Positions 34,659 to 43,411 of a stretch of 64,000 nt of DNA are shown here, piece by piece. The position numbers were made by a program, and so were the translations under genes. A model generated the notes under the pieces. The model did not search any database, was not told the origin of the DNA, and was given only the letters and a program-made list of their open reading frames with translations. The first letter of the stretch is position 1; each line of letters starts with the position of its first letter. The stretch spans positions 1-64,000 of the forward strand of contig JAFWIE010000038.1 of the NCBI GenBank assembly GCA_017533825.1. The letters are read 5' to 3'. The DNA is from Atopobiaceae bacterium. GTDB lineage: Bacteria; Actinomycetota; Coriobacteriia; Coriobacteriales; Atopobiaceae.

Positions 34659-36872
34659 TTACATGAGCTTGGTCTCTTCCATCTTCTCTTCTATCCATTC
34701 GTTCACGGGAACGAACGGCTTGCGAAGCACAAGGCCCAAAATGAGCGCTGGAATGAGGAATGCAGCAAGAATCCCCATCTCCGTGGCCCAGTCGTTGCCG
34801 TACACGCCAAACATGGCGGAGCGGAAGGCGTTCTCGGAATGGACGAAGGGCAGGTACGGATATGCCATCTGGAAGATGGGCGGCAGCATCTGGACGGGGA
34901 AGGTCCCACCGGATCCCGCCACCTGCAACACCATGATGAAGACGGCGATGGCCTTGCCCACGTCACCGAACGACGTCGCCAACGAGTAGATGATGTTGAT
35001 GAACACGGTGGACGCAAGCCAGCCGGTAAGCATGAAGAGCAGCGGGTTCTCGCACTGAACGCGCAGGAAGAACAGGTCGCCCAGGAGCAGGATGGTGGCC
35101 TGCAAGGCGCCAACGCACAGGAAGAACGCAAGACGACCTAGGTAGGCGTGACGCGGTGCTGCACCAATTTCCTCCTCTGCCTTCTTGGATATGCCAACGT
35201 AGACGATGAGACCCATGAGCGTACCGCCGACCCACAACGCCATGGTCGTGTAGAACGGTGTCATGGCGGAGCCGTTGTTCTCGACCGGGAAGAACGCCTC
35301 GCGGTCGAGTTGCACCGGCGTAGCGAGGAAGTTCACGAGCGATGCCGTGTCGCCACCCATGATGGTGCGTACGAGGTCCATGTTCCCCGACGAGAGCGCC
35401 TCGGTAAGCTTCTCGCGCAAGCCCTTGAGCTTGTCCGCGACCTCACCGATCTTCGTCGACGCATTCCCGAGCGCGTCTTCCAGATCCTGGAGGTTGTTGC
35501 TCGCCTCGGTGATGGAGGAGGAAAGCTTGTCGGATTCCGACCGCAAGGCATCGGAAATCTCCGCTGACTTGACTGCGGCGTCATCGATAGTGGCCGCGAG
35601 ACCATCGAGCGACCCGCTGAGCCTGTCCTCAAAGCTCGCGCGCATGCCCTCGATGGCGTCTTCCGCGTTGGTGGCAAGGCCTACCAACTGCGCGCGGGAC
35701 GATTCCGCATTGGACTTGGTGGTTTGGACATCTGCCACGGTCCGTTCCACTGCGCTTATCAGCTCGTTGAGATAATCGGTGGCATTGTCCACTCGTTCGA
35801 TGAGGTCGGAGATATCGGCCTCCACCTTGAGCACCGCCGAGAGGTCGCCGAAGCTCGCCTGGCGCGTCAAGACTTGTCCACTGAGGTTCGCGAGCTTGTC
35901 GCGGAAGGCCACCAGTTCGTCCCGGCGGGACCTCGCGGCGTCGTTGGCCCTCGTGAGGGCATCAGCGAGCTGGTCGGTCTTGTCCCCCGCCACCGCAAAC
36001 GCGTCATCGAGTGCCTGCCTCACGTCATCCACGGAGTTCTTTCCCGCATCGATCGCAGAGTTGGCCGCGTCCTTGGCGCGTGCGGCGACCGCATCAAGCG
36101 TGCGCACGCCATTGGCCGCATCTGCCAGGGAGCCAGCAACGTTGAGCGACTCGGAGTTGTTGCCCAGTATCGACGCCGAAGAGTTCATGACGCCGCGAAT
36201 CGAGGCAACGACCTCTTTGTAAGCCGCAATGTCGGACGAGGAGCGCTCGAGGGCAGAGAGCGTACTGTCGAGGGCGCCACTCAGATTGGATCCCACGGCA
36301 GCCACGTCCTCGTTGTCCCGCATGCTCGAAACCTCGTCGAAGAGCTCGATCGCGACATCGGTGATCGCCTTGGTGAACCCCTCGTCGACCATGGTCTGCA
36401 CGGAACCCGACGCCTTGCCCGTCACAATCGAGGCAATGGCGTTGCGCTTTTCGTTGACGTAGTAGTCAAGCTGTGGGTGCTTGGGGTTCTTGGTGAGCAC
36501 GCTCAGGAGGTTGGTCGAGAAGTTCTTGGGGATAACCACGGCGGCGTAGTACTCGCCCGAACGCACGCCATCAACAGCATCGTCTTCGTCGGTGATGACG
36601 TACCCGATCTTCTCGCTCCCGGTAAGCGAGGTCACCACGCGCTCGCCCACGTTCACGCGGAAGGGGATGATGCTTCCCTTGACTCCCTCGTCAGAGTTGG
36701 CGAGGGCAACCTTGATCTGGCCAGAGTTGCCGTAGGGATCCCAGCCGCCCGCGATGTTGAACCACGCATAGAACGAGGGCATGATGGCTAAACCCATGAT
36801 GACGAGTAGTGCGATGGCGTTGCCGCGCACATGCTGCATGTCGCGCTTGAGGATCGCAAGTATCTTCTTCAT
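34659..36872 (-). CDS. YhgE/Pip-family membrane protein, copy 2
   Basis: A 737-residue protein of the YhgE/Pip/EsaA group. It has one N-terminal membrane helix, the marker FYAWFNIAGGWDPYGNSG just after it, a large extracytoplasmic region (about 40-500) with long coiled-coil stretches, and about five C-terminal helices (about 530-720). Relatives are phage receptors (Pip) or parts of type VII secretion (EsaA/YueB); most act as envelope proteins of unknown transport role. Its ATG overlaps the TAA of the upstream paralogue by one base, so the two are co-translated. Confidence 0.85.
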   Translation of the reverse strand: MKKILAILKRDMQHVRGNAIALLVIMGLAIMPSFYAWFNIAGGWDPYGNSGQIKVALANSDEGVKGSIIPFRVNVGERVVTSLTGSEKIGYVITDEDDAVDGVRSGEYYAAVVIPKNFSTNLLSVLTKNPKHPQLDYYVNEKRNAIASIVTGKASGSVQTMVDEGFTKAITDVAIELFDEVSSMRDNEDVAAVGSNLSGALDSTLSALERSSSDIAAYKEVVASIRGVMNSSASILGNNSESLNVAGSLADAANGVRTLDAVAARAKDAANSAIDAGKNSVDDVRQALDDAFAVAGDKTDQLADALTRANDAARSRRDELVAFRDKLANLSGQVLTRQASFGDLSAVLKVEADISDLIERVDNATDYLNELISAVERTVADVQTTKSNAESSRAQLVGLATNAEDAIEGMRASFEDRLSGSLDGLAATIDDAAVKSAEISDALRSESDKLSSSITEASNNLQDLEDALGNASTKIGEVADKLKGLREKLTEALSSGNMDLVRTIMGGDTASLVNFLATPVQLDREAFFPVENNGSAMTPFYTTMALWVGGTLMGLIVYVGISKKAEEEIGAAPRHAYLGRLAFFLCVGALQATILLLGDLFFLRVQCENPLLFMLTGWLASTVFINIIYSLATSFGDVGKAIAVFIMVLQVAGSGGTFPVQMLPPIFQMAYPYLPFVHSENAFRSAMFGVYGNDWATEMGILAAFLIPALILGLVLRKPFVPVNEWIEEKMEETKLM

Positions 36873-39613
36873 TACTCATCGCCCCCCTTCGAAGCATCCG
36901 CATCGGTTTCGTCGAGCGCCTCCGCCTGATCGCGTCGCTCCGCCACGCGCTTGTGCACCTTGCCGATGATGCTCTTCTCTCGGCGACGGTTACGCCGCTC
37001 GATGATGGCATCGATGGGGGCATAGGGCATGAGCTCGTCGCGCAGCGTATTGGTAAGGGCCTCGTCGAGCTCCTCGCTCGAGAGGTCGGTGAGCGCCCGC
37101 TTGCGCACGATGCGGTCGTGGAAGTACTCCACCACAATGAGATAGCTGTAGATCACCGCAAGCGCCACTACCAAGCCTCCGATGAACGGCAGCTTGGTGT
37201 CCAGCGCGAGGGCCAGCACAAAGAGGGTCAACGGTACGACAAAGAGGGCCACGACGCCACGGGCCACAAGCTTGGTGTAGGAGGCCTCGAAGGACGCGCT
37301 TCGCTCGTCGAATACCTCGCGGTACTCCTTCGGATCGCGCATAGCCTTGACCAGCGTCGCGAGGCGGAAGCGGTCGTCTTCTATGGCCACGGGCTCGCTC
37401 ACCATGAGGTGGTCGGTCTCACGCAGACGGCGATCAAAGAGCGCGTTGATGTTCACCAAATGGCTCCGCGCAGTCACACCCACCAGAATGGAGGGCACCA
37501 CAAACAAGAGCAGCATCAGCAGGTTGTAGACCAAGTTGCCGTCATAGAAGCCCGCGATGGCCTCACGCATGGCGTTGTTCGAGTACGTGAAGGGAAGCCA
37601 GGGACCAATGGCCTGGAAGAACGGCGGCATCATCTCGATGGGATACATGCCGGCAGAACCCGGTACCTGCAGGATGATGAGCAGGAAGGCAAGGGCCTTG
37701 CCCAGATGCTTGAAGGCCACCGAGAGCGAATAGATCACGTTGACGAAGGCAAACGCGGCCACGATGGCGCTCAAGAAGAACGCGACGGGATACTCGCACT
37801 GGATGCCCAGAAGCAGATCTCCCGTGCAGCAAACGATTGCGCAGAGCGTACCAAGCAAGACGAAGAGCATCCAACGACCAAAGTAAGCCTGCCATGGACG
37901 CACGCGGCCGACCTCTTCCTCGTCCACCTCGAGCTTGAAGACGGCAACGAGTGCGATGCCTCCCACCCAAAGGGCGACGCTTGTGAAGAACGGAGCAACG
38001 CCACTACCGTAGTTATCTACGGGATACAGACGGTTCTCGCTCACCGTGACGGGCGCCGAGAGGAATTCCTTCACGCCCGCGGGATTGGTGGAAGCCATCA
38101 CCTTGAGGAGCGCCCATGTGTCCGAGGCGCGTATTACTTCCAACTCCTGCATGAGGCTGTCGACCGAGCCGATGAGCTCTCCGAGTGACGTGCGGGTAGA
38201 GGCAACCGCATCGTTGGTCTGACCGAGCGTCTCCGCAAGCTGATTCGCCACGTTCACCGTCTGCTCCACCGTTGGGTCGACCAGCCGTGCGGCCGCCTCC
38301 AACTGCCTTGCCACTCCGACGAACGAGTCAAGCGCCGCGTTCACCTCGTTGAGGTCGTTGCCCACGGCCTCTGTCTGTGCATTCTGCAGCGAAGTCAGCG
38401 CGTTCTGCACCCTGCTGTCCACGCCGCGGGAGAGACCTCTCACTTCTTCGGCGGCACCATCCAGCCTGGCCCCTATACTCCTCAGCTCATCGATTTTGGC
38501 GGTTTGCGAGGAAGAGAGATTGACGAGGACGCTTTGCTCGTCGCTGAGCTGCTGCTCCAGGAGCGTCTTGGCCTCTGCCGCACCCGCATCGTCTTGGGGG
38601 TCCAGGCTCTGCACCACGGCGAGCGACTCAGACACCTTGGTAGTCAGGGCCTCGTTGTCCGTAAGGTCGCTCTCCAATTGCCCGATTGCACCATCGACCT
38701 GTGCCTTCGCATACGCAATGTCGCCAGCAAGCAACGAGACGTCGTAGCTTGCCTGGGACGAGAGAGACGATATGGTGGATGCACCAGCACCCAAGGTGTT
38801 CGAGATGTCAAACATGAGGTTGCTCGCATTGGCGCGCGTCTGGTCAAAGTTGGCGAGCGCGTCATTGATGGAGTTGGCCGCCTCGGTACCCCTACCCTGC
38901 AAACCCCCGAGACGGTTTGCCGCATCCGTGAGCGACGTCTGCGCCCCCAGAAGGCTCTCCGAGAGACCGTCGAGTTTGCCGTCCACTTTCTCGAGCGCAG
39001 TGCGAGCCTCCGCAAGTGAGGAGGCAACATTGTCTGCCGCCTTGTCGACGCCCTTGGTCAGCTTGTCTGCAAGACCACCGAGCTTTGTGGCTATCACCTC
39101 ACCCGCAACGGCAACGAATTGCTCGTCGATGGTGGTCTCCACGGTAGACGCCCCCGTATCGGTCACCTTGGGAGCAATGGCATTGGCCTTTTCGTTGACG
39201 TAGTACTTGAGGTGTGCCTTGCTTGTTTTGCCGTCCAAGACACCCGTGAGACTCGACGTAAAGTCCTCGGGAATCACGATGGTGGCATAATACGTGCCCG
39301 TCTTGACCTTGTCGAGCGCCTCCTCCTCGGTTTCTGGGAACGTCCAGCCTATCTTGTCATTCTCCGCAAGCTTCTCGATCATCATGTCGCCGACGCAAAT
39401 CTCGCCCATATCGCTCATCTCGACCGGCTTGTCCTCGCTCACGACGGCGACCGGCATGGTGCTCGTGTTTGCATATGGATCCCAGTTCGATGCGATATTG
39501 AGCCACGCATACAGGCATGGCACGATGCTCACGCCGAGAGCGATGGCAAGCGCGATAGGATTACGAAGCAACCTGAGCAAATCGCGCTTGAATATGGCAA
39601 CTGATGTTTTCAA
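36872..39613 (-). CDS. YhgE/Pip-family membrane protein, copy 1
   Basis: A 913-residue paralogue of the next gene with the same plan: N-terminal helix, YAWLNIASNWDPYANTS, long coiled-coil ectodomain and C-terminal helices. After the first C-terminal helix block it has an extra region with two more helices (about 800-835) and a basic cytosolic tail (RRNRRREKSIIGKVHKRVAE). Translation appears to start at TTG 39613, after AAGGTGATATCGC. No WXG100 or EssC genes are nearby, so a type VII link is not supported here. Confidence 0.85.
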   Translation of the reverse strand: MKTSVAIFKRDLLRLLRNPIALAIALGVSIVPCLYAWLNIASNWDPYANTSTMPVAVVSEDKPVEMSDMGEICVGDMMIEKLAENDKIGWTFPETEEEALDKVKTGTYYATIVIPEDFTSSLTGVLDGKTSKAHLKYYVNEKANAIAPKVTDTGASTVETTIDEQFVAVAGEVIATKLGGLADKLTKGVDKAADNVASSLAEARTALEKVDGKLDGLSESLLGAQTSLTDAANRLGGLQGRGTEAANSINDALANFDQTRANASNLMFDISNTLGAGASTISSLSSQASYDVSLLAGDIAYAKAQVDGAIGQLESDLTDNEALTTKVSESLAVVQSLDPQDDAGAAEAKTLLEQQLSDEQSVLVNLSSSQTAKIDELRSIGARLDGAAEEVRGLSRGVDSRVQNALTSLQNAQTEAVGNDLNEVNAALDSFVGVARQLEAAARLVDPTVEQTVNVANQLAETLGQTNDAVASTRTSLGELIGSVDSLMQELEVIRASDTWALLKVMASTNPAGVKEFLSAPVTVSENRLYPVDNYGSGVAPFFTSVALWVGGIALVAVFKLEVDEEEVGRVRPWQAYFGRWMLFVLLGTLCAIVCCTGDLLLGIQCEYPVAFFLSAIVAAFAFVNVIYSLSVAFKHLGKALAFLLIILQVPGSAGMYPIEMMPPFFQAIGPWLPFTYSNNAMREAIAGFYDGNLVYNLLMLLLFVVPSILVGVTARSHLVNINALFDRRLRETDHLMVSEPVAIEDDRFRLATLVKAMRDPKEYREVFDERSASFEASYTKLVARGVVALFVVPLTLFVLALALDTKLPFIGGLVVALAVIYSYLIVVEYFHDRIVRKRALTDLSSEELDEALTNTLRDELMPYAPIDAIIERRNRRREKSIIGKVHKRVAERRDQAEALDETDADASKGGDE

Positions 39614-39654
39614 GCGATATCACCTTGTTTCAACAGCCAACGACATCCTCTGTC

Positions 39655-40551
39655 TCATTTTTTGACGGCTCCTGCAAGGGGGCTGTCGGCGCCAATAACC
39701 TCAATCACATCGATGGGCTCATCAGTAGGTACAGCCGCATCGCGCACCTCGTCGGGTATGGCAACGTCCGCTGGCTCGACCTTGCCATAGTCGTCGAGCG
39801 TCGAAGAGATGTCGATGCCCGTCCGCACCTCGACGTTGTTGGTCTCCGCACTCTTGAACGTAAGCAGAACCGCCGTATCCAGCGACCGCATGAGGCATTC
39901 CTCGGTGAAGCCAGTGCGCACTTTGTCGCTGGCGACCGCATCGAGCATGCCTTGCTCGTCCATGCCACCGACCTCCGCAGACCCGGCCGTCACGTCGAAG
40001 ACCGTCTGCAGGATCTTCTCTGCGGGCACAGAAAGCTCGTAGCGCACCAGCGAATCGGCATCCTTCGAAATGAGGGTAAGCTCGGATGCAGAAAGTAGGT
40101 CGGTAATGGTGAAGATGTCGATCTTCGATGTCATGTCGACGGTCCACAGCTTCCATGTGGTCTGCTCTCCCTGAGGCGTGCCAATGTAGTAGTTCAGCAC
40201 ATCGTCGAGAAGCTCGGCATAGAATTCGATCTCGTAGTCGCGCGTGTCGAGTGACGAGAGACCCACCTGTATCGTTCCATGCGCCGTGTTGTCCGCCGTA
40301 CGCAGGCTCGCGGTAATGGGGATAATCGCACGCATCCCCAACGTGTTGACGTTTAAGCCCACATCCACCCTGGCGCTGAAGTTGTCAACATTCTCGTTGG
40401 CCACATAGCGCACGAGCAGTTCTTCCGTAGTCGCCGGTGCCCCAAACGCCGAGCATCCACACATTCCGAGGACAAGCACGAACGAGAAGAAAATGGCCAT
40501 TACCCGCTTGATTCGTCTCACGCCTCGCCATCGCTTTCTAGAATTAATCAC
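39655..40551 (-). CDS. putative lipoprotein upstream of the YhgE/Pip pair
   Basis: A 298-residue lipoprotein. The basic N-terminus (RKRWRGVRRIKR) is followed by a hydrophobic stretch and a lipobox LGMCGC. The mature part carries repeated beta-like segments and no catalytic motif I recognise. GTG 40551 follows AGGA. The YhgE/Pip gene begins 41 bases after its stop, so the three proteins are probably one envelope unit. Confidence 0.7.
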   Translation of the reverse strand: MINSRKRWRGVRRIKRVMAIFFSFVLVLGMCGCSAFGAPATTEELLVRYVANENVDNFSARVDVGLNVNTLGMRAIIPITASLRTADNTAHGTIQVGLSSLDTRDYEIEFYAELLDDVLNYYIGTPQGEQTTWKLWTVDMTSKIDIFTITDLLSASELTLISKDADSLVRYELSVPAEKILQTVFDVTAGSAEVGGMDEQGMLDAVASDKVRTGFTEECLMRSLDTAVLLTFKSAETNNVEVRTGIDISSTLDDYGKVEPADVAIPDEVRDAAVPTDEPIDVIEVIGADSPLAGAVKK

Positions 40552-40608
40552 TAATGTCCTGATAATAGCACACTAACGGACATCCGATTTACCAGTGATG
40601 GCGAGGAG

Positions 40609-40640
40609 GCGGGCCACTTATCGCATGACAAGTGGCCCGC
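40609..40640. terminator. hairpin between the lipoprotein promoter and the ABC ATPase 3' end
   Basis: GCGGGCCACTT (40609-40619) and AAGTGGCCCGC (40630-40640) form an 11-bp perfect stem with a 10-base loop, 13 bases beyond the ATPase stop. It ends the minus-strand ABC operon. Confidence 0.65.
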
Positions 40641-40652
40641 CCCTCGACGTCC

Positions 40653-41762
40653 TTATCCAACCGTACAGACCAACACACCTGGTTCGATCATCTCCGGCTC
40701 CTCGGTAAAGCCGAATAACAGCCCTTTCGACAGCGCATCCGCACGTGTCTTCACATCTTCCATGGTCATGCCGGCGTTCACGAGCGTGCGGAAGTCAAGC
40801 TTGAGAGAGGCACGCTCACCACCCTCGCCGATGGAAAGTGTGAGCTCGACATTGGGATCCACGATGCCTCTCTCTTGTGCGATGGGCACGAGGTATTGCG
40901 AGACGACCTCCTCTACCACAACCTGACATGCGTTGGTGACACGACGCGCAAGGAACTGCCGCAAGCAGAAGCCCTCGAGCGATGCCATCATAGCGTGGTA
41001 GTCAAAATCCACGTCGTGTATCTCCCACTTCCAGCTACGCACCCGGAAGATGAAGTCATATGTCTCCTGCCGCAATGGATGTTCAAAGATTTGCTCTGGC
41101 GGCCCAGCCTCCCAGAGCTCTCCACGGTCCATGTAGAAGACGCGCGTGCTTGCGTCGCGCGCAAAGCGCATCTCGTGGGTGACCACTAGCATGGTGAGTC
41201 CCCGCTCGGCGAGGTTCTTCATGACCGAGAGGACCTCCGACACCATCGTGGGGTCGAGAGCGCTCGTAGGCTCGTCGAAGAGCAGAATATCCGGACTCAT
41301 CGCAAGTCCACGGGCTATCGCCACGCGCTGCTTTTGTCCACCAGAGAGCTCGCGTGGGTAATTGAGCGCCTTGTCCTTGAGGCCGACCTGCTTGAGAAGC
41401 TTGAGTGACAGTTCGTACGCCTCCTGCTTTCCCATTCCCAGAAGCCGCGTGGGTCCGAGCATAATGTTCTCGGCAACGAGCAGGTGGTCGAACAGATTGA
41501 AGCTTTGGAACACCATGCCCATCTTGCGACGCATGAGGTCCAGATTCACGTCGGGCGCGCACATGTCTTGTCCGTCGACCAGAATCTGGCCGCTCGTGGG
41601 AGTCTCGAGTCGGTTGAGGCAGCGGAGGAACGTTGACTTGCCTGTTCCCGACGGACCAATGATGGAAATGACCTCGCCTCGGTCCACGTAAGCGTTCACG
41701 TCCTTGAGCGGCGTGATGTTGGGGTATTCCTTGCGCAGATGTTTGACTTCGATGAGGCTCAT
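40653..41762 (-). CDS. polar amino acid ABC transporter ATPase with extra C-terminal domain
   Basis: The ATPase part (residues 1-242) is a standard GlnQ-type subunit: Walker [10 protein letters not shown] (36-44), Q-loop VFQSFNLF, signature LSGGQ (139-143), Walker [13 protein letters not shown] and the switch THEMRFA. It is followed by about 127 more residues that family members lack. This extension has [19 protein letters not shown], which loosely resembles the N-box helix of RsbW/HATPase_c_2 proteins with the key Asn replaced, and then LTLSIGEGG and LKLDFR strands. The extension may be regulatory; its identity is uncertain. ATG overlaps the stop of the permease gene by one base. Confidence 0.9.
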   Translation of the reverse strand: MSLIEVKHLRKEYPNITPLKDVNAYVDRGEVISIIGPSGTGKSTFLRCLNRLETPTSGQILVDGQDMCAPDVNLDLMRRKMGMVFQSFNLFDHLLVAENIMLGPTRLLGMGKQEAYELSLKLLKQVGLKDKALNYPRELSGGQKQRVAIARGLAMSPDILLFDEPTSALDPTMVSEVLSVMKNLAERGLTMLVVTHEMRFARDASTRVFYMDRGELWEAGPPEQIFEHPLRQETYDFIFRVRSWKWEIHDVDFDYHAMMASLEGFCLRQFLARRVTNACQVVVEEVVSQYLVPIAQERGIVDPNVELTLSIGEGGERASLKLDFRTLVNAGMTMEDVKTRADALSKGLLFGFTEEPEMIEPGVLVCTVG

Positions 41763-43381
41763 TACAGCTCGACCCCCTCAATGGTTCGTGGGCCTTCCTT
41801 AGGCTCCAGCTTCTTGATCCACATGCCAAGCAGCCACGTGAACAGACGACATATGACGAAGTAAATGATGGCCGTGGCGATGAGAGGGAAGAACGCCTCC
41901 ATAGTGCGGGCACGAATGAGGTCGCCGACGCGCGTAAGGTCCTGCACCGCAATGTAGCCCACAACCGAGGTGTCCTTTATGAGGCTCACGAACTGGCTGC
42001 GCAAGAGTGGCGCGAACTGACGCGCGGCCTGTGGCAACACCACGAGGAAGAACGTATCGCGATCGCCGAAGCCAAGGGCGCGACCGGCCTCGGTCTGCCC
42101 AATGTCGATGGCACGGATGGCATTCCACATGATGGATCCCGACGTGGTACCAAACAACAGGGTAAAGACGAGCATGGCCACCACCATGCCCGGAACGTCA
42201 ATTGCGCCGAACACCACATAGTAGAAGACCATGAGCACCACAACCACCGGCAGTCCACCCAGCAGCCCTTCCAACGCACTGATGACCTTCTCGGCGACGC
42301 CACCCTCCTTCTTGCGGCGAAGCATCACGAAGAGGAACCCAAGGGCAAGTCCCAAGGCACCCGAGACGACCGAGATGATGAGCGTGACGCCAAGTCCCGA
42401 GAGGATAAGCTGCCAACGGTTCTCGGTTATGAAGGTGCGCTCGAAGCTCTTGGCAAGTCCGGTGAAGAAGTCCTCGCCTTCCCCCGCGGCAGCGACGGCA
42501 TTCGTGCGCGTGACTGCCACGATGCCGCCGTCGTAGAACGCCTCAGTCATGTCCACCATCTTCTTGCGCTCTTCCGTGATGGAGAAACACGACGTCGCGA
42601 TGTCCGCCTTTCCCGACTGGACCTCATTGATGAGCGAGACGGGCGCCATCGAGCGGACCGTAATCCCATACCCGAGGTCACGGGCAACGAGATAGAGCAT
42701 TTCCACGCCCATCCCACAGACTTTCGAGCCCACTTGGTACGCCATGGGCTCAGAGTCTGCGCTCGCAGCGACGGTGAGAGTCCCTTTTGCGGCCTCCCAA
42801 TCCTGCTTCGGCATAGTCTTCGCGGATTCGTCCGCACCCGTCCACTTCTTGTAGAGCGCCTCGAGTGTACCGTCCTCGCGATACGCCCGGATGCGCTCGT
42901 TGATGAGCTCGGTGTAGGGACTTCCCTTCGCGAGGACGACCGCGTAGTGATCCTCGACCAGCCGTTCGGGCATAATGCCGATGCCATCATTCCTGCTCAC
43001 GGCGAGCTGTGCCACCGGCAGGTCCGTAATCATGGCATCTGCCTTGCGTGCCTTCACGGCAGCTATCGACTCGGCGTTGCTGTTGTAGTACAGGAAGTTA
43101 TCTTGGTGTATCTCGTCGTAGCTATGCAAGAGTATGGTGTCGAACGAGGAGCCATTGATCATGGCGAGCTTCTTGTCGTAGAGCTGATCTACAGAAGTGA
43201 ACTCCGTGGACGCCGCATCACTCGAGGTGTCGGTCTGCGCGTCTTTCCCCTCCGCCCAAGTAACGGACGGCGCAGCGATGGCCATGACCAGCATGGCAAC
43301 AAGCGCACAGGGCAAGAGGACCAGCCCTCCCTTTCGTACTCGCATGATGTTCACGTTCTCATTTCGCATTGTGATCACCAT
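41762..43381 (-). CDS. fused amino acid binding protein and ABC permease
   Basis: A 539-residue fusion. A signal-anchor ([19 protein letters not shown]) precedes periplasmic binding protein family 3 sequence: [20 protein letters not shown] through [13 protein letters not shown], then a second start-like [17 protein letters not shown] and [19 protein letters not shown]. The two segments may be two lobes or two tandem half-copies. The permease (about 318-525) has five helices and the EAA loop [21 protein letters not shown]. GlnP-type fusions like this import polar amino acids. ATG 43381 has a weak GGGA; ATG 43369 is possible. It follows the SpoIIE gene by 30 bases. Confidence 0.9.
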   Translation of the reverse strand: MVITMRNENVNIMRVRKGGLVLLPCALVAMLVMAIAAPSVTWAEGKDAQTDTSSDAASTEFTSVDQLYDKKLAMINGSSFDTILLHSYDEIHQDNFLYYNSNAESIAAVKARKADAMITDLPVAQLAVSRNDGIGIMPERLVEDHYAVVLAKGSPYTELINERIRAYREDGTLEALYKKWTGADESAKTMPKQDWEAAKGTLTVAASADSEPMAYQVGSKVCGMGVEMLYLVARDLGYGITVRSMAPVSLINEVQSGKADIATSCFSITEERKKMVDMTEAFYDGGIVAVTRTNAVAAAGEGEDFFTGLAKSFERTFITENRWQLILSGLGVTLIISVVSGALGLALGFLFVMLRRKKEGGVAEKVISALEGLLGGLPVVVVLMVFYYVVFGAIDVPGMVVAMLVFTLLFGTTSGSIMWNAIRAIDIGQTEAGRALGFGDRDTFFLVVLPQAARQFAPLLRSQFVSLIKDTSVVGYIAVQDLTRVGDLIRARTMEAFFPLIATAIIYFVICRLFTWLLGMWIKKLEPKEGPRTIEGVEL

Positions 43382-43411
43382 TTATCCCAATCGTATATGC
43401 AGCGCACTTGT

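Noticed and set aside
35724..36791. 355-residue frame antisense to the YhgE/Pip gene
   Set aside because: No ribosome site or motif; the minus-strand gene is well supported.
34659..39613. Type VII secretion locus based on EsaA-like similarity
   Set aside because: No WXG100, EssC or EccC gene in the surrounding sequence; YhgE/Pip is the safer name.
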